From NCBI RefSeq assembly GCF_008365375.1, contig NZ_QOKW01000018.1:1-64000 (forward strand): 64,000 nucleotides of DNA. The letters run 5' to 3'. The position numbers and the translations under genes are program-made. Below the pieces are notes generated by a model. That model was not told the origin of the DNA and did no database searches. It saw nothing but the letters and a program-made list of their open reading frames with translations. Of this stretch, positions 8,156 to 17,177 are shown in pieces (within the stretch, counting starts at the first letter, position 1; each line of letters begins with the position of its first letter). The DNA comes from Roseomonas genomospecies 6. Its GTDB lineage: Bacteria; Pseudomonadota; Alphaproteobacteria; Azospirillales; Azospirillaceae.

Positions 8156-8904
8156 GCGATGGCAGGAAGCGTTGTGTGCCCGATCACGGCGGTGGCGGTG
8201 ATCCGTTCCTCCTCCGACTGGATCGCGCGCACGCCGAGGTCGACCAGCGTCTCGAACACGCTGGCGGTCACCCCCTGGCTGTGCGCCGCCAACGCCTTGA
8301 CCGCCCGTGCCGTCAGTACCGAGGGCCGGCGCAGCGGCAGGGAGCGCAACACCCCGCCGACCAGCGCGTCGAATTCCTCGCCCGGCGCCCAGGTCGGCAG
8401 GTCGATGAACCGGAACCGGCGGGCGAGCTGGCGGTCGTGCAGCAACGCCTCGCGGGCGTCCTGGGTGCCGAACAGCACGAGAGGAATTTCCAACGTGTTG
8501 GACAGATGGCGGATGACCGCCAGCATGGTCCGCTGCTGACGGACCGTCCCCATCAGCATGTTGTGGGATTCGTCGATGACGATCTGTCGGACGTCCATCA
8601 GGCGGTAGAGATGAATGATCCGCTCCGCCATGAGCGGCAGGTCCGATCGGCCGGTCCGGGGCGGGGCATCGATGGCCCGCAACAGGTCCGTGTAGAACCA
8701 TTTGATGTCGCACAGCGGCGGCATCTCGATGCCGATGACCGGTGTCCGCCGTACGCCCGCCGTGCGCTCGGACATGGGAGGATGGTCCCGCAGGTGCTTG
8801 CGGACGATGGTGGTCTTGCCCTGTCCGGACTCGCCCCAGACCAGCAGGTTGAGCTTGATCGAGCCTCTCGGTCGCTCGAGCTGTTCCGTCATGACATCCA
8901 GCAC
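8152..8904 (-). CDS. tniB: TniB/TnsC-type AAA+ ATPase, element 1, N-terminus lost
   Basis: 250 aa from a GTG at 8904. Walker A is GESGQGKT at residues 24-31, and the Walker B region is QIVIDES about 80 residues later. TniB proteins form ATP-dependent filaments on target DNA and activate the transposase. The copy in element 2 has about 40 more residues before Walker A, with the conserved RADRWIQYP segment. Here that segment is missing and the DNA upstream reads directly into tniA, so the natural start has been deleted. The GTG is only the first usable codon. Confidence 0.75.
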   Translation of the reverse strand: MLDVMTEQLERPRGSIKLNLLVWGESGQGKTTIVRKHLRDHPPMSERTAGVRRTPVIGIEMPPLCDIKWFYTDLLRAIDAPPRTGRSDLPLMAERIIHLYRLMDVRQIVIDESHNMLMGTVRQQRTMLAVIRHLSNTLEIPLVLFGTQDAREALLHDRQLARRFRFIDLPTWAPGEEFDALVGGVLRSLPLRRPSVLTARAVKALAAHSQGVTASVFETLVDLGVRAIQSEEERITATAVIGHTTLPAIA

Positions 8905-8905
8905 A

Positions 8906-10444
8906 TAACGGCAGCGCGGGTCCCGATCCCGGTCGGGCGCCGCGGGCCTCGTCGACCAGCTTGCGCCGCGCCAGCACCATCTCGAAGATCATCGCCTCGT
9001 CGACGCCGGCTCGTCCCTGCCGGCGCAGCGCGCGGGTGGCCGCCTTCAGCTCCCACTTGGAGATGGCCGGACGGCGCAGGTTCCGGTAGGGCACCTCCAG
9101 GTACTCCCCCGACACGCCCCGGACGAAGACCTTGGACAGGTTGGCCGGATCGTAGTGGACCGTCACCCACGCGTTGTTGTGAAGGAAGGGCGTCAGCGCC
9201 TCATGCCAGTAGAGGACGTTGAAGAGGTGGATGCCGTCCTGCTGGACCTTCCGATCCTCGAACGGCAGGAAGTCACGGTGGAACGTCCGCAGGTCGGCCG
9301 GGGTGCGGAAAGTCCGCCCCTCCGTGTCGGCGGTCCATTTGGCGAGCGGTGCCGTGCCGATGCCTTCGTGGAAGCTGGCGTGATGCTCCAGGATGATGCT
9401 GGCTATCAGCCACTCGATCTCGGCAATGGTGAGGCAGGCGTTGCCGGCCGGATCGTAGATGCCCCGCTCCTTGATGGTGGAGAAGGTGGTGCCGGGCAAG
9501 AGGTGCAACTCCTGCATGAGATGGCCGATGCGCCGTTCGACGTGGCCGCCCATGTGCGGCGTTCCCGGCGGCCGGTACCGCACCTCGATGCCGTAATCCT
9601 CGCAGGCCCGTGTGAAGGCCTTGGAGTGGAACTCCTTGCCGTTGTCGACGTGGATGACCTCGCACAGGCCCGCGACCGGCCATTTGGCCGGAAGACCGCG
9701 CGCCGACAGCCAGTCGCTCTTGTCCATCACCGCGTGGGCGACGCAGGCCGCCACACTGGACACGCTGGGCGGATCGAAGGTCAGGTAGAAGCCGCAGTAC
9801 ATCCGGGTTCGGATGTCCATCGCCAGGGTGATGAACGGGCGCCCGATGACCTCCAGCGTGTCGGGCTCCACCCCCATCACGTCGGTCGGGGTATGGTCGA
9901 TCTGGACGATCTCCAAGGCACGTTCGGCTTCCAGCGATCCACGGATCGGGTTGAAGTCCTCGCGCGCCTTCTTGGGGCCGTGGCGCCGCTTGGTCTGCTC
10001 CCGCTTGCTGATGACCGCCAAGCGGGCTTCGACGGTCTCACGGGCCGGCCTGCCCAGCCCTTCGGCGGCGCACCGGGCGTGGATGCCCTTCATCAGCAGT
10101 GATTTCTTCGGCTTGAGCAGATCCATGTAGCGGGTCTGGATCTCCTCCTCGATGATCGTTTCGACGCGTAGAGCGAGCCGGCGGGCGCCAACCTGTGGAC
10201 CCGGCGTCTTCGGCACCAGTGACCGGGTTCGGGGATCGGCTTCGTAGGCTTTGAGCAGCCGATAGAGATGGTGGGGACTGAGCCCCAGTTCGGCCGCTGC
10301 TGCGGCCATCACTTCGCTGCGGGCACCGTAGGCGGGTGGCTCCAGGACCAGCCGCCGGATCACGCGTTCACGCTCTCGGGCGATCTCCCAGATCTCGTCC
10401 GGCACACCCGTCAGCGGCTGGTCCCCGCGTGGATGGTTCTGCAC
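8906..10444 (-). pseudogene. tniA: TniA/TnsB-type DDE transposase, element 1, 3' end lost by fusion
   Basis: Starts at GTG 10444 just inside the right transposon end. The integrase core has D183 (QIDHTP), D267 (HVDNGKEF) and E303 (HVERR), a D-D35-E spacing, followed by a Mu-type C-terminal beta region. Homology to the element 2 transposase stops near 8945 (ARRKLVDEA), about 60 residues short of its C-terminus. From there the frame runs on without a stop through the tniB region (read out of frame) and into tniQ, down to 7148. The simplest reading is a deletion joining tniA to tniB and removing the tniA tail, its stop and the tniB start. The catalytic core is intact, but the C-terminal part that contacts TniB is gone, so activity is doubtful. 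Confidence 0.75.
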
Positions 10445-10573
10445 GTTTCACCCGATCCACTCTCGGCTTTTCACCAGAATAGCTCTGCTTTTCGCATGAA
10501 CCGCTCTGAGGAAAGGGCTTAACCACCGCAGAATTCCTCACCCACTTTTCGCATCAACGACTCTACGGCGACA
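10443..10573. repeat. right end of element 1 with repeated transposase sites
   Basis: On the minus strand, GAAAAG-type cores occur with outer edges at about 10550, 10493 and 10472, and a diverged GGATCGGGTGAAAC lies at about 10444-10457. Spacings from the tip inward are about 57, 21 and 23 bp. The block GAGAGTGGATCGG is shared exactly with array A at about 5464-5476, which links the two ends as one family. The terminus is 5'-TGTCGCCG read inward from 10573. Confidence 0.65.
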
Positions 10574-11274
10574 CGGTCGGCGCCCACTTCAAGTCGCTGC
10601 GCGACCCGATCGACACCTCCACACCGCAGGGCAAGTTCGCCCTCCAGGTGCTGGGCGCCGCGGCCGAGCTGGAGCGCGCGCTGATCCGCGAGCGCACCAA
10701 GGCCGGCTTGCGGGCCGCCAAGGCGCGCGGACGGGTGGGAGGCAATCCCGCCCTCAAGCGCCGCGATCCCGAGGCCATCGCCCAGCTCTCCGCCATCCGC
10801 GACCGGCAGTATGTGGCCGACCTCCTGGCCACCATGGACGCGTGGCTGCCCAAGGTGCGTGCCCTGCGCCCGGGGAACTCCTGGGGCAAGGTAGCCAGGG
10901 CACTCGGCCGGCTCGGCTCGCCCGACCAGCCCTGGACCGCCGACCGGCTGTCGCGGGCGGTCCACCGCCTTGTCGCGGAAGGCTTGGCCGAGCCGGACCT
11001 GATCGCCCCGGCACCGCGCAAGCCGCCCAAGGACGACCTCCTGTTGGTCATCGCCGGCATCAAGGGGGCCGACCCGACCATCAGCCTGCGCGCGATCGCC
11101 GCGCGCTTGGAGGAGATGCACATCCGCACGCCGCGCCGTGGCACGACCTGGTCGGCGTCTTCGGTCAAAGCGTTGCTCGACCGCGCCGAGCGGTTCGGAC
11201 TGTTCATTCCGGTGACCGATGGGAAGCGGGCTCGTCGTTCAGGGCCTGACGCGCCAAGCGTCCCAGAAGCTTGA
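10574..11274 (+). pseudogene. tniR: truncated serine resolvase of element 2 (C-terminal part)
   Basis: The open frame begins exactly where element 1 ends. It lacks the catalytic-serine N-terminus (about 90 residues) and resumes at FKSLRDPIDTSTPQGKF, matching the middle of the element 1 resolvase. It then carries LGAAAELERALIRERTKAG and the whole C-terminal extension, including the helix-turn-helix-like end (ISLRAIAARLEEMHI). No matching N-terminal half exists to the left of element 1 within the window. The 3' end overlaps tniQ of element 2 convergently by 71 bp. It cannot encode an active recombinase. Confidence 0.8.
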
Positions 11275-12718
11275 TCCGGTCCTTGGCCTCGAGCCGGCGC
11301 GAGGCTTGCCAAACCGGACCGCGAAGAATGTCTTCGGCCATCCGCCGGTAGACGGAGGCTGAGCGCAAACCAAAACCGGGAACCCCGGTTTCGGCGAGGG
11401 ACAAGGGTGCGCGGCCGATCACTCGGTTGGCAAGGTTGCCTTGAACCGGTCCGCGGCGGGCCTCCCGAAACAGGGTGTTCAAGATCCGAAGCAGACGCTG
11501 CCGCTCCCGGCGTTGGGCGGCGAGTGCGGCTTTCCTCTCGCGTTCCTGTCGCCGATGGGCGGCGGCTTGCCAATCCAGCAGCGTCTTCCGAGCGATGGCG
11601 GCAGCCTCCTCCTGAACGGTCCGAACGGCCGTGAGCGCGGCGGCCTGCGGGCGCGCCGGCCATCGGCTGCTGCGGTCAACCAGCATGCGGCGGCCCACAT
11701 CGTCCAACTCGGTATAGAGCATGCCGATGCTCAAAGGACGGGGCGGCAACACATCCTCCAGCCAGGAAAAGCCGTAGCCGCGCTCCGACGCGCTTTCGGT
11801 CAGCAGACGGGCCACGGCCGACAACAAGGCCCGGCGCCACCAAACCGGGACCGTCGCCAGCGGATAGGCGGAGGAGCACCGCAGCCGGTCCTGCCATCTG
11901 GTGGGCCATGGCGGCTGCACGATCCGGTTGATGAGAGCCCAATCATCCCCATTGGCCATGTTCAAGTGGCAGAGCAACCGGGCCAAATCCTCGACAAGGT
12001 CGAGAAAGGCGTGCCGGCTTGAGCGGCCGGCCCAGCAATCGTCGGGTTCGTGGCCGTCGAGGACCGCCGCGAGATGCTCTTCGAACGCTCGCAAGTTTGC
12101 CCAGTCATCGAGGGCACACGGTCGCGTCAACCCGCCGCCTCTGTCCTCATCGCCGACAGCCTCATCGAGGAATCGACCGCAATGCCCGCACAGCAGAACG
12201 GCGGAGTCGGCGAGCGTCACCCACCGTTGCGGCTGCCAGCCGTCACAAAAATGACAGCGCTGTTCCAAAGGCAGCCCATGGGTGGCGCACAGCCCCCGGG
12301 CGGCGATGGCCCAGTCGCGTCGAAGCCACGCGTCCCGTGCGGCTTGCCGATCATGCCGCAGGCACGCCGGACACCAAGCCACCTCGACCCGTCCGTAAGG
12401 CCCCCAGGCCGTCGTGTCGTCCGGAGCCCGTTCCCAACACGCCCAGGGGCGTGGCCATCCACGTTGGGACAGGGCCATGGCCGCCACGGTTTCACGGTCC
12501 AGACGGCTCGATGCGGCCAGGAACCGGATGTCCTCCGCGGAGGGAGCCCAATCAATATCGCGTTGATACGCGCCTTCGGAGTGTCGGCCGAACAGAACGG
12601 CCGGGGTCAATTCCCAGCCCTCCAAGCCATAGCGACAGGCGATCCGCGCACGCCAGGAGGACAGCAGCTCACCAGCTATCGGACGAGGGGCTATGGGAAA
12701 GGTCTGAACCATTCTCAT
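11204..12718 (-). CDS. tniQ: TniQ family transposition protein, element 2
   Basis: 504 aa. ATG at 12718 overlaps the tniB stop as ATGA. Two zinc modules are visible: C116/C119 with C144/H147, and C155/C158 with C177/C180. The N-terminus PRPIAGELLSSWRARIACRYGLEGW is typical of TniQ. It is about 170 residues longer than TniQ of element 1, with an Arg/Glu-rich helical segment (HRRQERERKAALAAQRRER) near the C-terminus that may form a coiled coil. Its expected role is recruiting the TniB/TniA machinery to a target. It overlaps the truncated tniR convergently. The frame is intact although its partner transposase is broken. Confidence 0.85.
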   Translation of the reverse strand: MRMVQTFPIAPRPIAGELLSSWRARIACRYGLEGWELTPAVLFGRHSEGAYQRDIDWAPSAEDIRFLAASSRLDRETVAAMALSQRGWPRPWACWERAPDDTTAWGPYGRVEVAWCPACLRHDRQAARDAWLRRDWAIAARGLCATHGLPLEQRCHFCDGWQPQRWVTLADSAVLLCGHCGRFLDEAVGDEDRGGGLTRPCALDDWANLRAFEEHLAAVLDGHEPDDCWAGRSSRHAFLDLVEDLARLLCHLNMANGDDWALINRIVQPPWPTRWQDRLRCSSAYPLATVPVWWRRALLSAVARLLTESASERGYGFSWLEDVLPPRPLSIGMLYTELDDVGRRMLVDRSSRWPARPQAAALTAVRTVQEEAAAIARKTLLDWQAAAHRRQERERKAALAAQRRERQRLLRILNTLFREARRGPVQGNLANRVIGRAPLSLAETGVPGFGLRSASVYRRMAEDILRGPVWQASRRLEAKDRIKLLGRLARQALNDEPASHRSPE

Positions 12719-13647
12719 CCCGTGCCCGCCCGTGTGCGGGGCGGCCGGGCCAGGCTTTTCATCGTCATGGCGACGAGCGGCAACACCAGATCGTCGCTGA
12801 TGAACGACGACAGGTCCAGTTGCTCCCGACCGGACCGGATCGCATCGACCGCCACCGTTTCGATCAAGCGGCAGATCCGCACCGTGACCCCGTCGGTCAG
12901 CTCCAAGACGCGTTTGCGCACGGCGGCGTTGTCCAGCTGGGACGCCTTGCGCAACGGCAAGACCGCGGACAGGCTGGCCAGCAGCAACCGAAGCGGTTCT
13001 CCATCGCGCCATCGCGGCAAATGGAACGCGTCGAACCGCTCGGCGAGTTGCGGGTCGGTGAGCAGCGCTTGGCGCGCGAGATCGGTCCCGGCGCAGACCA
13101 GCGGGATGCGCAAATCGTTGGCCAGGAAGCGGATGGTGTTCAGGAAGATGCGCTGCTGCCGGTAGGTCCCGGCCAGCATGGTGTGCACCTCGTCGATGAT
13201 CAGCAGGCGCGTGCCCATGGTGCGCAGCAGGTGGCGGCACAGATCGCGGATTTGCTTGGCGGCGGGACGGCTGCCCACCCGTTGCGGCGCTCCCAACGCG
13301 GCGAAAAGCTCGCCGTAGAAGTCCGCCTCATCGGGCTCCGGCGGCATCTGGAAGGCCACGACCGGCATGGTCGTCATGCCGGATGTCCGATCGAAGGAGG
13401 AGGGGTGCGCCCGCGTGAAGCAGCGGACGATCATGGTCTTGCCCATGCCCGTGTCGCCGTACAGGAGCAGGCAGGGCATGCGGTCGCGCGGCGGATAGCT
13501 CATCACGTCGGCAAGCCGGGCCAAGGCGGCGTCGGCGGTCGGGTACTGGATCCAGCGGTCGGCGCGCACCCGGGCGATGCGGTCTTCGGCGGGCAAGGTG
13601 GCGAGAGCCCGGTAGGTGGGGTGCAGGTGGGCGAAGTCCTCGGTCAC
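12715..13647 (-). CDS. tniB: TniB/TnsC-type AAA+ ATPase, element 2
   Basis: 310 aa. It starts at GTG 13647, which overlaps the tniA stop as GTGA. It includes the N-terminal segment with RADRWIQYP that is missing in element 1. Walker A is GDTGMGKT at residues 64-71 and Walker B is LLIIDEVH. The later block (GTDLARQALLTDPQLAERF, then FHLPRW) is typical of TniB. It would regulate the transposase and bind target DNA with ATP. This copy appears full length and shows what the element 1 tniA/tniB junction should look like. Confidence 0.88.
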   Translation of the reverse strand: MTEDFAHLHPTYRALATLPAEDRIARVRADRWIQYPTADAALARLADVMSYPPRDRMPCLLLYGDTGMGKTMIVRCFTRAHPSSFDRTSGMTTMPVVAFQMPPEPDEADFYGELFAALGAPQRVGSRPAAKQIRDLCRHLLRTMGTRLLIIDEVHTMLAGTYRQQRIFLNTIRFLANDLRIPLVCAGTDLARQALLTDPQLAERFDAFHLPRWRDGEPLRLLLASLSAVLPLRKASQLDNAAVRKRVLELTDGVTVRICRLIETVAVDAIRSGREQLDLSSFISDDLVLPLVAMTMKSLARPPRTRAGTG

Positions 13648-14673
13648 GACCAGTCCTCCACGGCGTAGGGCAGCAGAGGAATCGGGGCCGGCCCGACCGC
13701 GCCGTCCCCGGCCGGTTCGGGAAGCGTCTGCGGACGATCGGTCGCGATGGGCGGCGGGCACGGCAGGTCCTCGGCGTCCGTAAGATGCGCAACCCGCTGT
13801 GCCGCCCGCCGCGCCCGTTTCGTCTGTGCCGCGGCTTCGGCCACCAGGGCGCGTTGGGCTTCCACCGCGTCGAAAATCAGCTGTTCGTCGACCGCGGCCC
13901 GACCCTGTTCGCGGAGTCGGCGCTGAGCCTCTCGGTGCTCCCACAGGCTGATGGGAGGCCGGGCGAGATCGCGATAGCGGATCGGCCAACGGGTTCCGTC
14001 GGGCGCCTCCAGCCAGATGCGCGACAGGTCGCGCGGATCGAAACGCACGGGCAGGCGCGTCTCCACCCGCCCAGCCCACACGCTCAGCACGTCGTCCCAG
14101 TAGTGGATGTTGAACAGCCGGATGCCATCGCGCCGAACCATCCGCTCCTGGCAGGGCAGCAGGTCGACCAGAAAGCCGTCGAGGTCGGAGGGAACCCGCA
14201 CCGCTTCGGGGCGGCGGGCGAGGGCACCGGTCCAGGCGGCCGACGGCGGCAGGCCGATGCCGTCGTGCACGCCGGCATGATAGGGCCCGACGATCTGGAT
14301 CGCCAGCCATTTCTCCAGCTCTGCCAGCGTCAGCGCCGCGTGCCGTTCGGGATCGTAGTTGCCGCGTTCGGCCACGTTGGCAAAGGTGGTGCCCGGCAGC
14401 AGATGAGCCTCGCCCATCATTGTGCCGATCAGCCGTTCGATGTGGCCGCCGTAATGCGGCGTGCGAACCGGGCGGTGGAGAAGGTCAATGCCGTGCTCCT
14501 CGGCGCCGCGCTTGAGGGCCTGGGCGCGGAATTCCTTGGCATTATCAAGGTGCAGGGCATCGGGAAGACCGGACACCGGCCAGGGAGCGGTGATGTCGCG
14601 CGCCGCCAGCCACGCCTCCTTGGGGGCGACGGCATGGTGAAGAGCCAAGGCCACCGACGCCGACGAGGGGGCC
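13644..14673 (-). pseudogene. tniA: 3' part of the element 2 TniA transposase, cut by IS3
   Basis: Carries the second and third catalytic residues (LHLDNAKEF and GGHIERLIG), the Mu-type beta domain (WPIRYRDLARPPISLWEH) and a natural C-terminus ending VEDWS just before the tniB start. Upstream the frame runs into the IS3-family element at about 14674. The sequence before the junction (APSSASVALALHHAV) continues directly from the LTLEAP end of the 5' part at about 16455, showing a simple insertion. Confidence 0.85.
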
Positions 14674-14704
14674 CGGTACGTGTCAACGCGAATGAGACAG
14701 CCGG

Positions 14705-15955
14705 TCAGGTTATCGTAGCTCCGGGTTCAGGCTGGACCGCGGCGCTGTTGCCGAGAGTGGCGGCCGTCCGTCTGCTTCCAGCGTGCCGGCGCGCTCGGGC
14801 CGCACAAGGCCCTTCCGTCCCACCCCGTGGGCGGGGGCCCTCGGGAAGGACCTTGCCCGTTTCCTCACGCGCCGGCGGGGTGGTAGGCAGGCCGGGACGG
14901 CGGGATGGCCGCTCTTCAACCGAACATCGGGATGGTCGAATGGTGCATGCGCCGTCCAGCGGCAGGGCCGGCGGGTTGATCCACACCGCCGTGGGCGGCG
15001 CCGGGGCTTCGGGCGGCTTGCGCACGAAGCGGTCGGGATGGCGGCGGTGCCCCTCATCGAGCACCGTCTGGCGGGCGGCCCGGATCGCCCGGGTGTCGCC
15101 GTAATGCACCTGGTGCGGCGTCATCAGCGCCAGCCCGGAGTGGCGGTGCCCGGTGTTGTACCAGGCGAAGAAGGCGCGGCAGAACGCCCGGGCATCCTGG
15201 ATCGAGCCGAAGCGCTCGGGGAAGTCGCGGTGGTACTTGAGCGTCCTGAACTGCGCCTCGGAAAAGGGATTGTCGTTGGACTGCTGCGGCCGGCTGTGAC
15301 TGCGCGTCACGCCGAAGTCGGCCAGCAACTCGACCACCGCTTTCGCCTTCATCGCCGCACCACGGTCGGCGTGCAGCGTCAGCCGGTCGCGGGCGACGCC
15401 ATGTTTGCGCACGGTCTGCCGGATCAGCCGCTCGGCCAAAGCCGCGCTCTCGCGGTAGGCCACCGTCCAGCCGACCACGGCGCGGCTGAAGATGTCGAGG
15501 ATGACGTACAGACACAGCCAGGTGCCCTTGACCGGCCCCTTCAGCTTGGTGATGTCCCAACTCCATACCTGGCCGGGCCCGGTGGCCAGAAACTCGGGCT
15601 TGGCATAGGCCGGATGCCGGCGCTGCTGGCGGCGCTCGCGCACCTCGTCGTTGGCGGCGAGCAGGCGGTACATGGTGCGCACCGAGCACAGATACTGCCC
15701 TTCGTCGAGCAGCGTGGCGTAGACCTGGGCCGGAGCGGCATCGACGAAGCGCTCGCCATGCAGCAGGTCGAGCACCTGGCGGCGTTCCGGCGCGCTCAAC
15801 GTGCGCGGCGGTGAGGGGCGCCGCGGTGGCGGACACGGCGGCCTGACGCGACGCTGGCGCTCGCGGTGGCGATAGAAGCTGGCGCGCGGCACGCCGAGCG
15901 CCCGGCAGGCGGTGGCGACGTCCACCGCCGGGGCCGCCTGTTCAATGGCGGCCAT
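14705..15955 (-). CDS. IS3-family transposase OrfB (DDE integrase)
   Basis: Counted from ATG 15955 it has 416 aa, and that ATG overlaps the orfA stop as TGATG. In life it is probably made mainly as an OrfAB fusion by -1 frameshifting. The N-terminus has an HTH_21-type segment (ALGVPRASFYRHRERQ). The rve domain has WSWDITKL, LHADRGA and NPFSEAQFRTLKYH as the D, D, E positions, followed by HRHSGLALMTPHQVHYG. About 90 Pro/Arg-rich residues follow the catalytic domain and end close to the IS tip; this tail is unusual for the family. No stop or frameshift seen within the catalytic domain. Confidence 0.85.
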   Translation of the reverse strand: MAAIEQAAPAVDVATACRALGVPRASFYRHRERQRRVRPPCPPPRRPSPPRTLSAPERRQVLDLLHGERFVDAAPAQVYATLLDEGQYLCSVRTMYRLLAANDEVRERRQQRRHPAYAKPEFLATGPGQVWSWDITKLKGPVKGTWLCLYVILDIFSRAVVGWTVAYRESAALAERLIRQTVRKHGVARDRLTLHADRGAAMKAKAVVELLADFGVTRSHSRPQQSNDNPFSEAQFRTLKYHRDFPERFGSIQDARAFCRAFFAWYNTGHRHSGLALMTPHQVHYGDTRAIRAARQTVLDEGHRRHPDRFVRKPPEAPAPPTAVWINPPALPLDGACTIRPSRCSVEERPSRRPGLPTTPPAREETGKVLPEGPRPRGGTEGPCAARARRHAGSRRTAATLGNSAAVQPEPGATIT

Positions 15956-16380
15956 CACCTGCTCTCGCCGCGGTCGGTCGAGCCGAGCGGGATCTCCAGC
16001 AATTGAGCGACTTTTTTTTGGAGATCGATGACCGCCTCGGCGCGCGTGAGCTGGTCGCGCAGGCGCGCGTTCTCGCGTTGCAGGCGCTCCAGGTCGCTCT
16101 TGTGGGGATTGGCCGGCGCACTCTTCGGCCCCGGCTTGGCCGGAGTAAGGCCGTGCAGTTGTCCGGCATCGCGCTGCCGGCGCCATCGCCCGACGTTGGA
16201 CGAGTACAGCCCTTCGCGGCGCAGAATGGCGCCGACATCACCGGGGCGGGCGCGCTCGATCTTCTCCAGGATGCGCAGCTTGTCGGCGACGCTGAACGTC
16301 CGGCGTTGCGGCCGCTCGCTCACCTCCGGGTCCGGGGGCGAAAGGGGGGCGGCGGAGTGCGACGGGGTCTTCATGCTCAT
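15955..16380 (-). CDS. IS3-family OrfA (helix-turn-helix protein)
   Basis: 141 aa from ATG 16380 behind GAGGA. A helix-turn-helix (FSVADKLRILEKIERAR, then AILRREGLYSSNVGRWRRQ) precedes a leucine-zipper-like coiled coil (LERLQRENARLRDQL, then AEAVIDLQKKVAQLLEI), as in IS3/IS911 OrfA proteins that recognise the IS ends. The slippery A8 tract lies within codons for LQKK, 60 bp before the stop. Confidence 0.85.
   Translation of the reverse strand: MSMKTPSHSAAPLSPPDPEVSERPQRRTFSVADKLRILEKIERARPGDVGAILRREGLYSSNVGRWRRQRDAGQLHGLTPAKPGPKSAPANPHKSDLERLQRENARLRDQLTRAEAVIDLQKKVAQLLEIPLGSTDRGESR
16014..16021 (-). promoter_or_regulatory. A8 slippery site for OrfA to OrfB -1 frameshift
   Basis: Eight consecutive T on the plus strand read as CAAAAAAAAG on the transcript. 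A -1 slip moves ribosomes from the orfA frame (QKKVAQ) into the orfB frame (KKSRSIAG), giving a continuous OrfAB with no stop between. A-tracts of this kind drive fusion transposase production in known IS3 elements. Confidence 0.8.
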
Positions 16381-16448
16381 CAGGTCCTCAACAGCGCCCT
16401 CTACCGATCAGTTCAGGAGGCGCCTGTCTCACCCGACGTTGGCACAGA

Positions 16449-17100
16449 GGGGCCTCCAGCGTCAGGTGAAAACCGGCGACCATGCGGCTGGCGATGTCGA
16501 TGGCCAGGGTGAGCCAGGGCCTTTGGATGGGAAGGCGGTGCCGGTCATCGAGGACGAAGACATCGACCAGCGTGTGGTCGACCTGCACGACCTGCAGCGC
16601 CCACTCCGCGGTGTAAGGTGACGTCACGGGCCGGAAACGCGCCGCCGCCTTGCGGTAGCCTTCGCGGTCGGTCATCACCGCTCGGGCGTCCAGCCGGTCG
16701 AGACGGGCCTGATGGCGTCCCAGGAGGGTGGGCGCAGGCTCTGGGCGCGGCAGTCGTGGGCGATGTGGCGGACCAGCGCGCTCACCGATGGCTTCTGGCG
16801 CGTCCGCCAGACGTCGCGGATGGCGGCCTCGATAACCGCCTCGATCGGTGCGGGCAGGCGCTTGGTCCCGGAGGGCTGGCCGCGTTGCGGACGGACCAGC
16901 GCGCTGGTCACCGGGGCCGCCCGATAGGCGGCGACCAGTTCCCGGACGCGGGTCCTTCCAAGATGGAGCTGCGCGCAAGCCTCCCGCAGGGCGGGCAGGC
17001 TCAGGCGATCCAGGGACGCCAAGCGACGCACCACGGGCTCCCGGCGCCGAGCCTCCTCCCATTCCGCGTCCGTGACATCGAGCTTGTCGCGTTTGGCCAT
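16449..17100 (-). pseudogene. tniA: 5' part of the element 2 TniA transposase, frameshifted
   Basis: Starts at ATG 17100 behind GGGGAGG (MAKRDKLDVTDAEWEE). The N-terminal DNA-binding region runs to RPPSWDAI at about 16710. There the frame breaks: the next homologous residues (ARLDRLDARAVMTDREGYRK) are in another frame, consistent with loss of one base near 16709. The second frame carries the first catalytic Asp (VVQVDHTLVDV) and ends at LTLEAP, where the IS3 element begins at about 16449. The gene is therefore broken twice. Confidence 0.8.
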
Positions 17101-17177
17101 GGCCGCCTCCCCGGCCGTAGCGCTGAGGAGGGTCCCGTCACGCGGCGGCTATCCGCTCAACAAAACCGCTGCCGTTT

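Larger units (their letters stand above)
5763..10573. mobile_element. Tn5053/Tn402-like tni transposon, element 1
   Basis: A 4.8-kb element. The left terminus is TGACG at 5763 and the right terminus, read inward on the minus strand, is TGTCG at 10573. In both, the first GAAAAG core lies exactly 29 bp from the tip. The left end has 3 and the right end 4-5 repeated transposase sites in opposite orientation. It carries tniR (plus strand) and tniQ, tniB, tniA (minus strand) and no other cargo. The 5 bases outside each tip (TTGGG and CGGTC) do not match, so no target duplication is visible and adjacent DNA has probably been rearranged. tniA and tniB are damaged, so the element is probably not self-mobile. 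Confidence 0.7.
14674..16448. mobile_element. IS3-family insertion sequence inside tniA of element 2
   Basis: About 1.78 kb, with imperfect inverted ends. The left end reads TACGTGTCAACGCG from 14677; the right end, read inward, is TCTGTGCCAACGTCG, and both share TGAGACAG further in. GGGGCC occurs on both sides (14668-14673 and 16449-16454) and is the likely target duplication, so the exact tips are uncertain by about 3 bp. It encodes orfA and orfB on the minus strand with an A8 frameshift site. It is longer than usual for IS3 because orfB has a long C-terminal tail. Confidence 0.75.

Noticed and set aside
6200..10444. A CRISPR-associated transposon (CAST)
   Set aside because: TniA, TniB and TniQ are present, but no Cas12k, Cascade gene or CRISPR repeat-spacer array is found in or near the element.
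7148..10444. A single 1098-residue functional TniA-TniQ fusion protein
   Set aside because: The middle ~250 codons are tniB read out of frame, tniQ has its own ATG overlapping the tniB stop, and homology to element 2 indicates a deletion; kept only as a finding.
5758..10578. A 5-bp target duplication around element 1
   Set aside because: Bases outside the tips are TTGGG on the left and CGGTC on the right and do not match; with array A as left end only 4 of 5 bases match.
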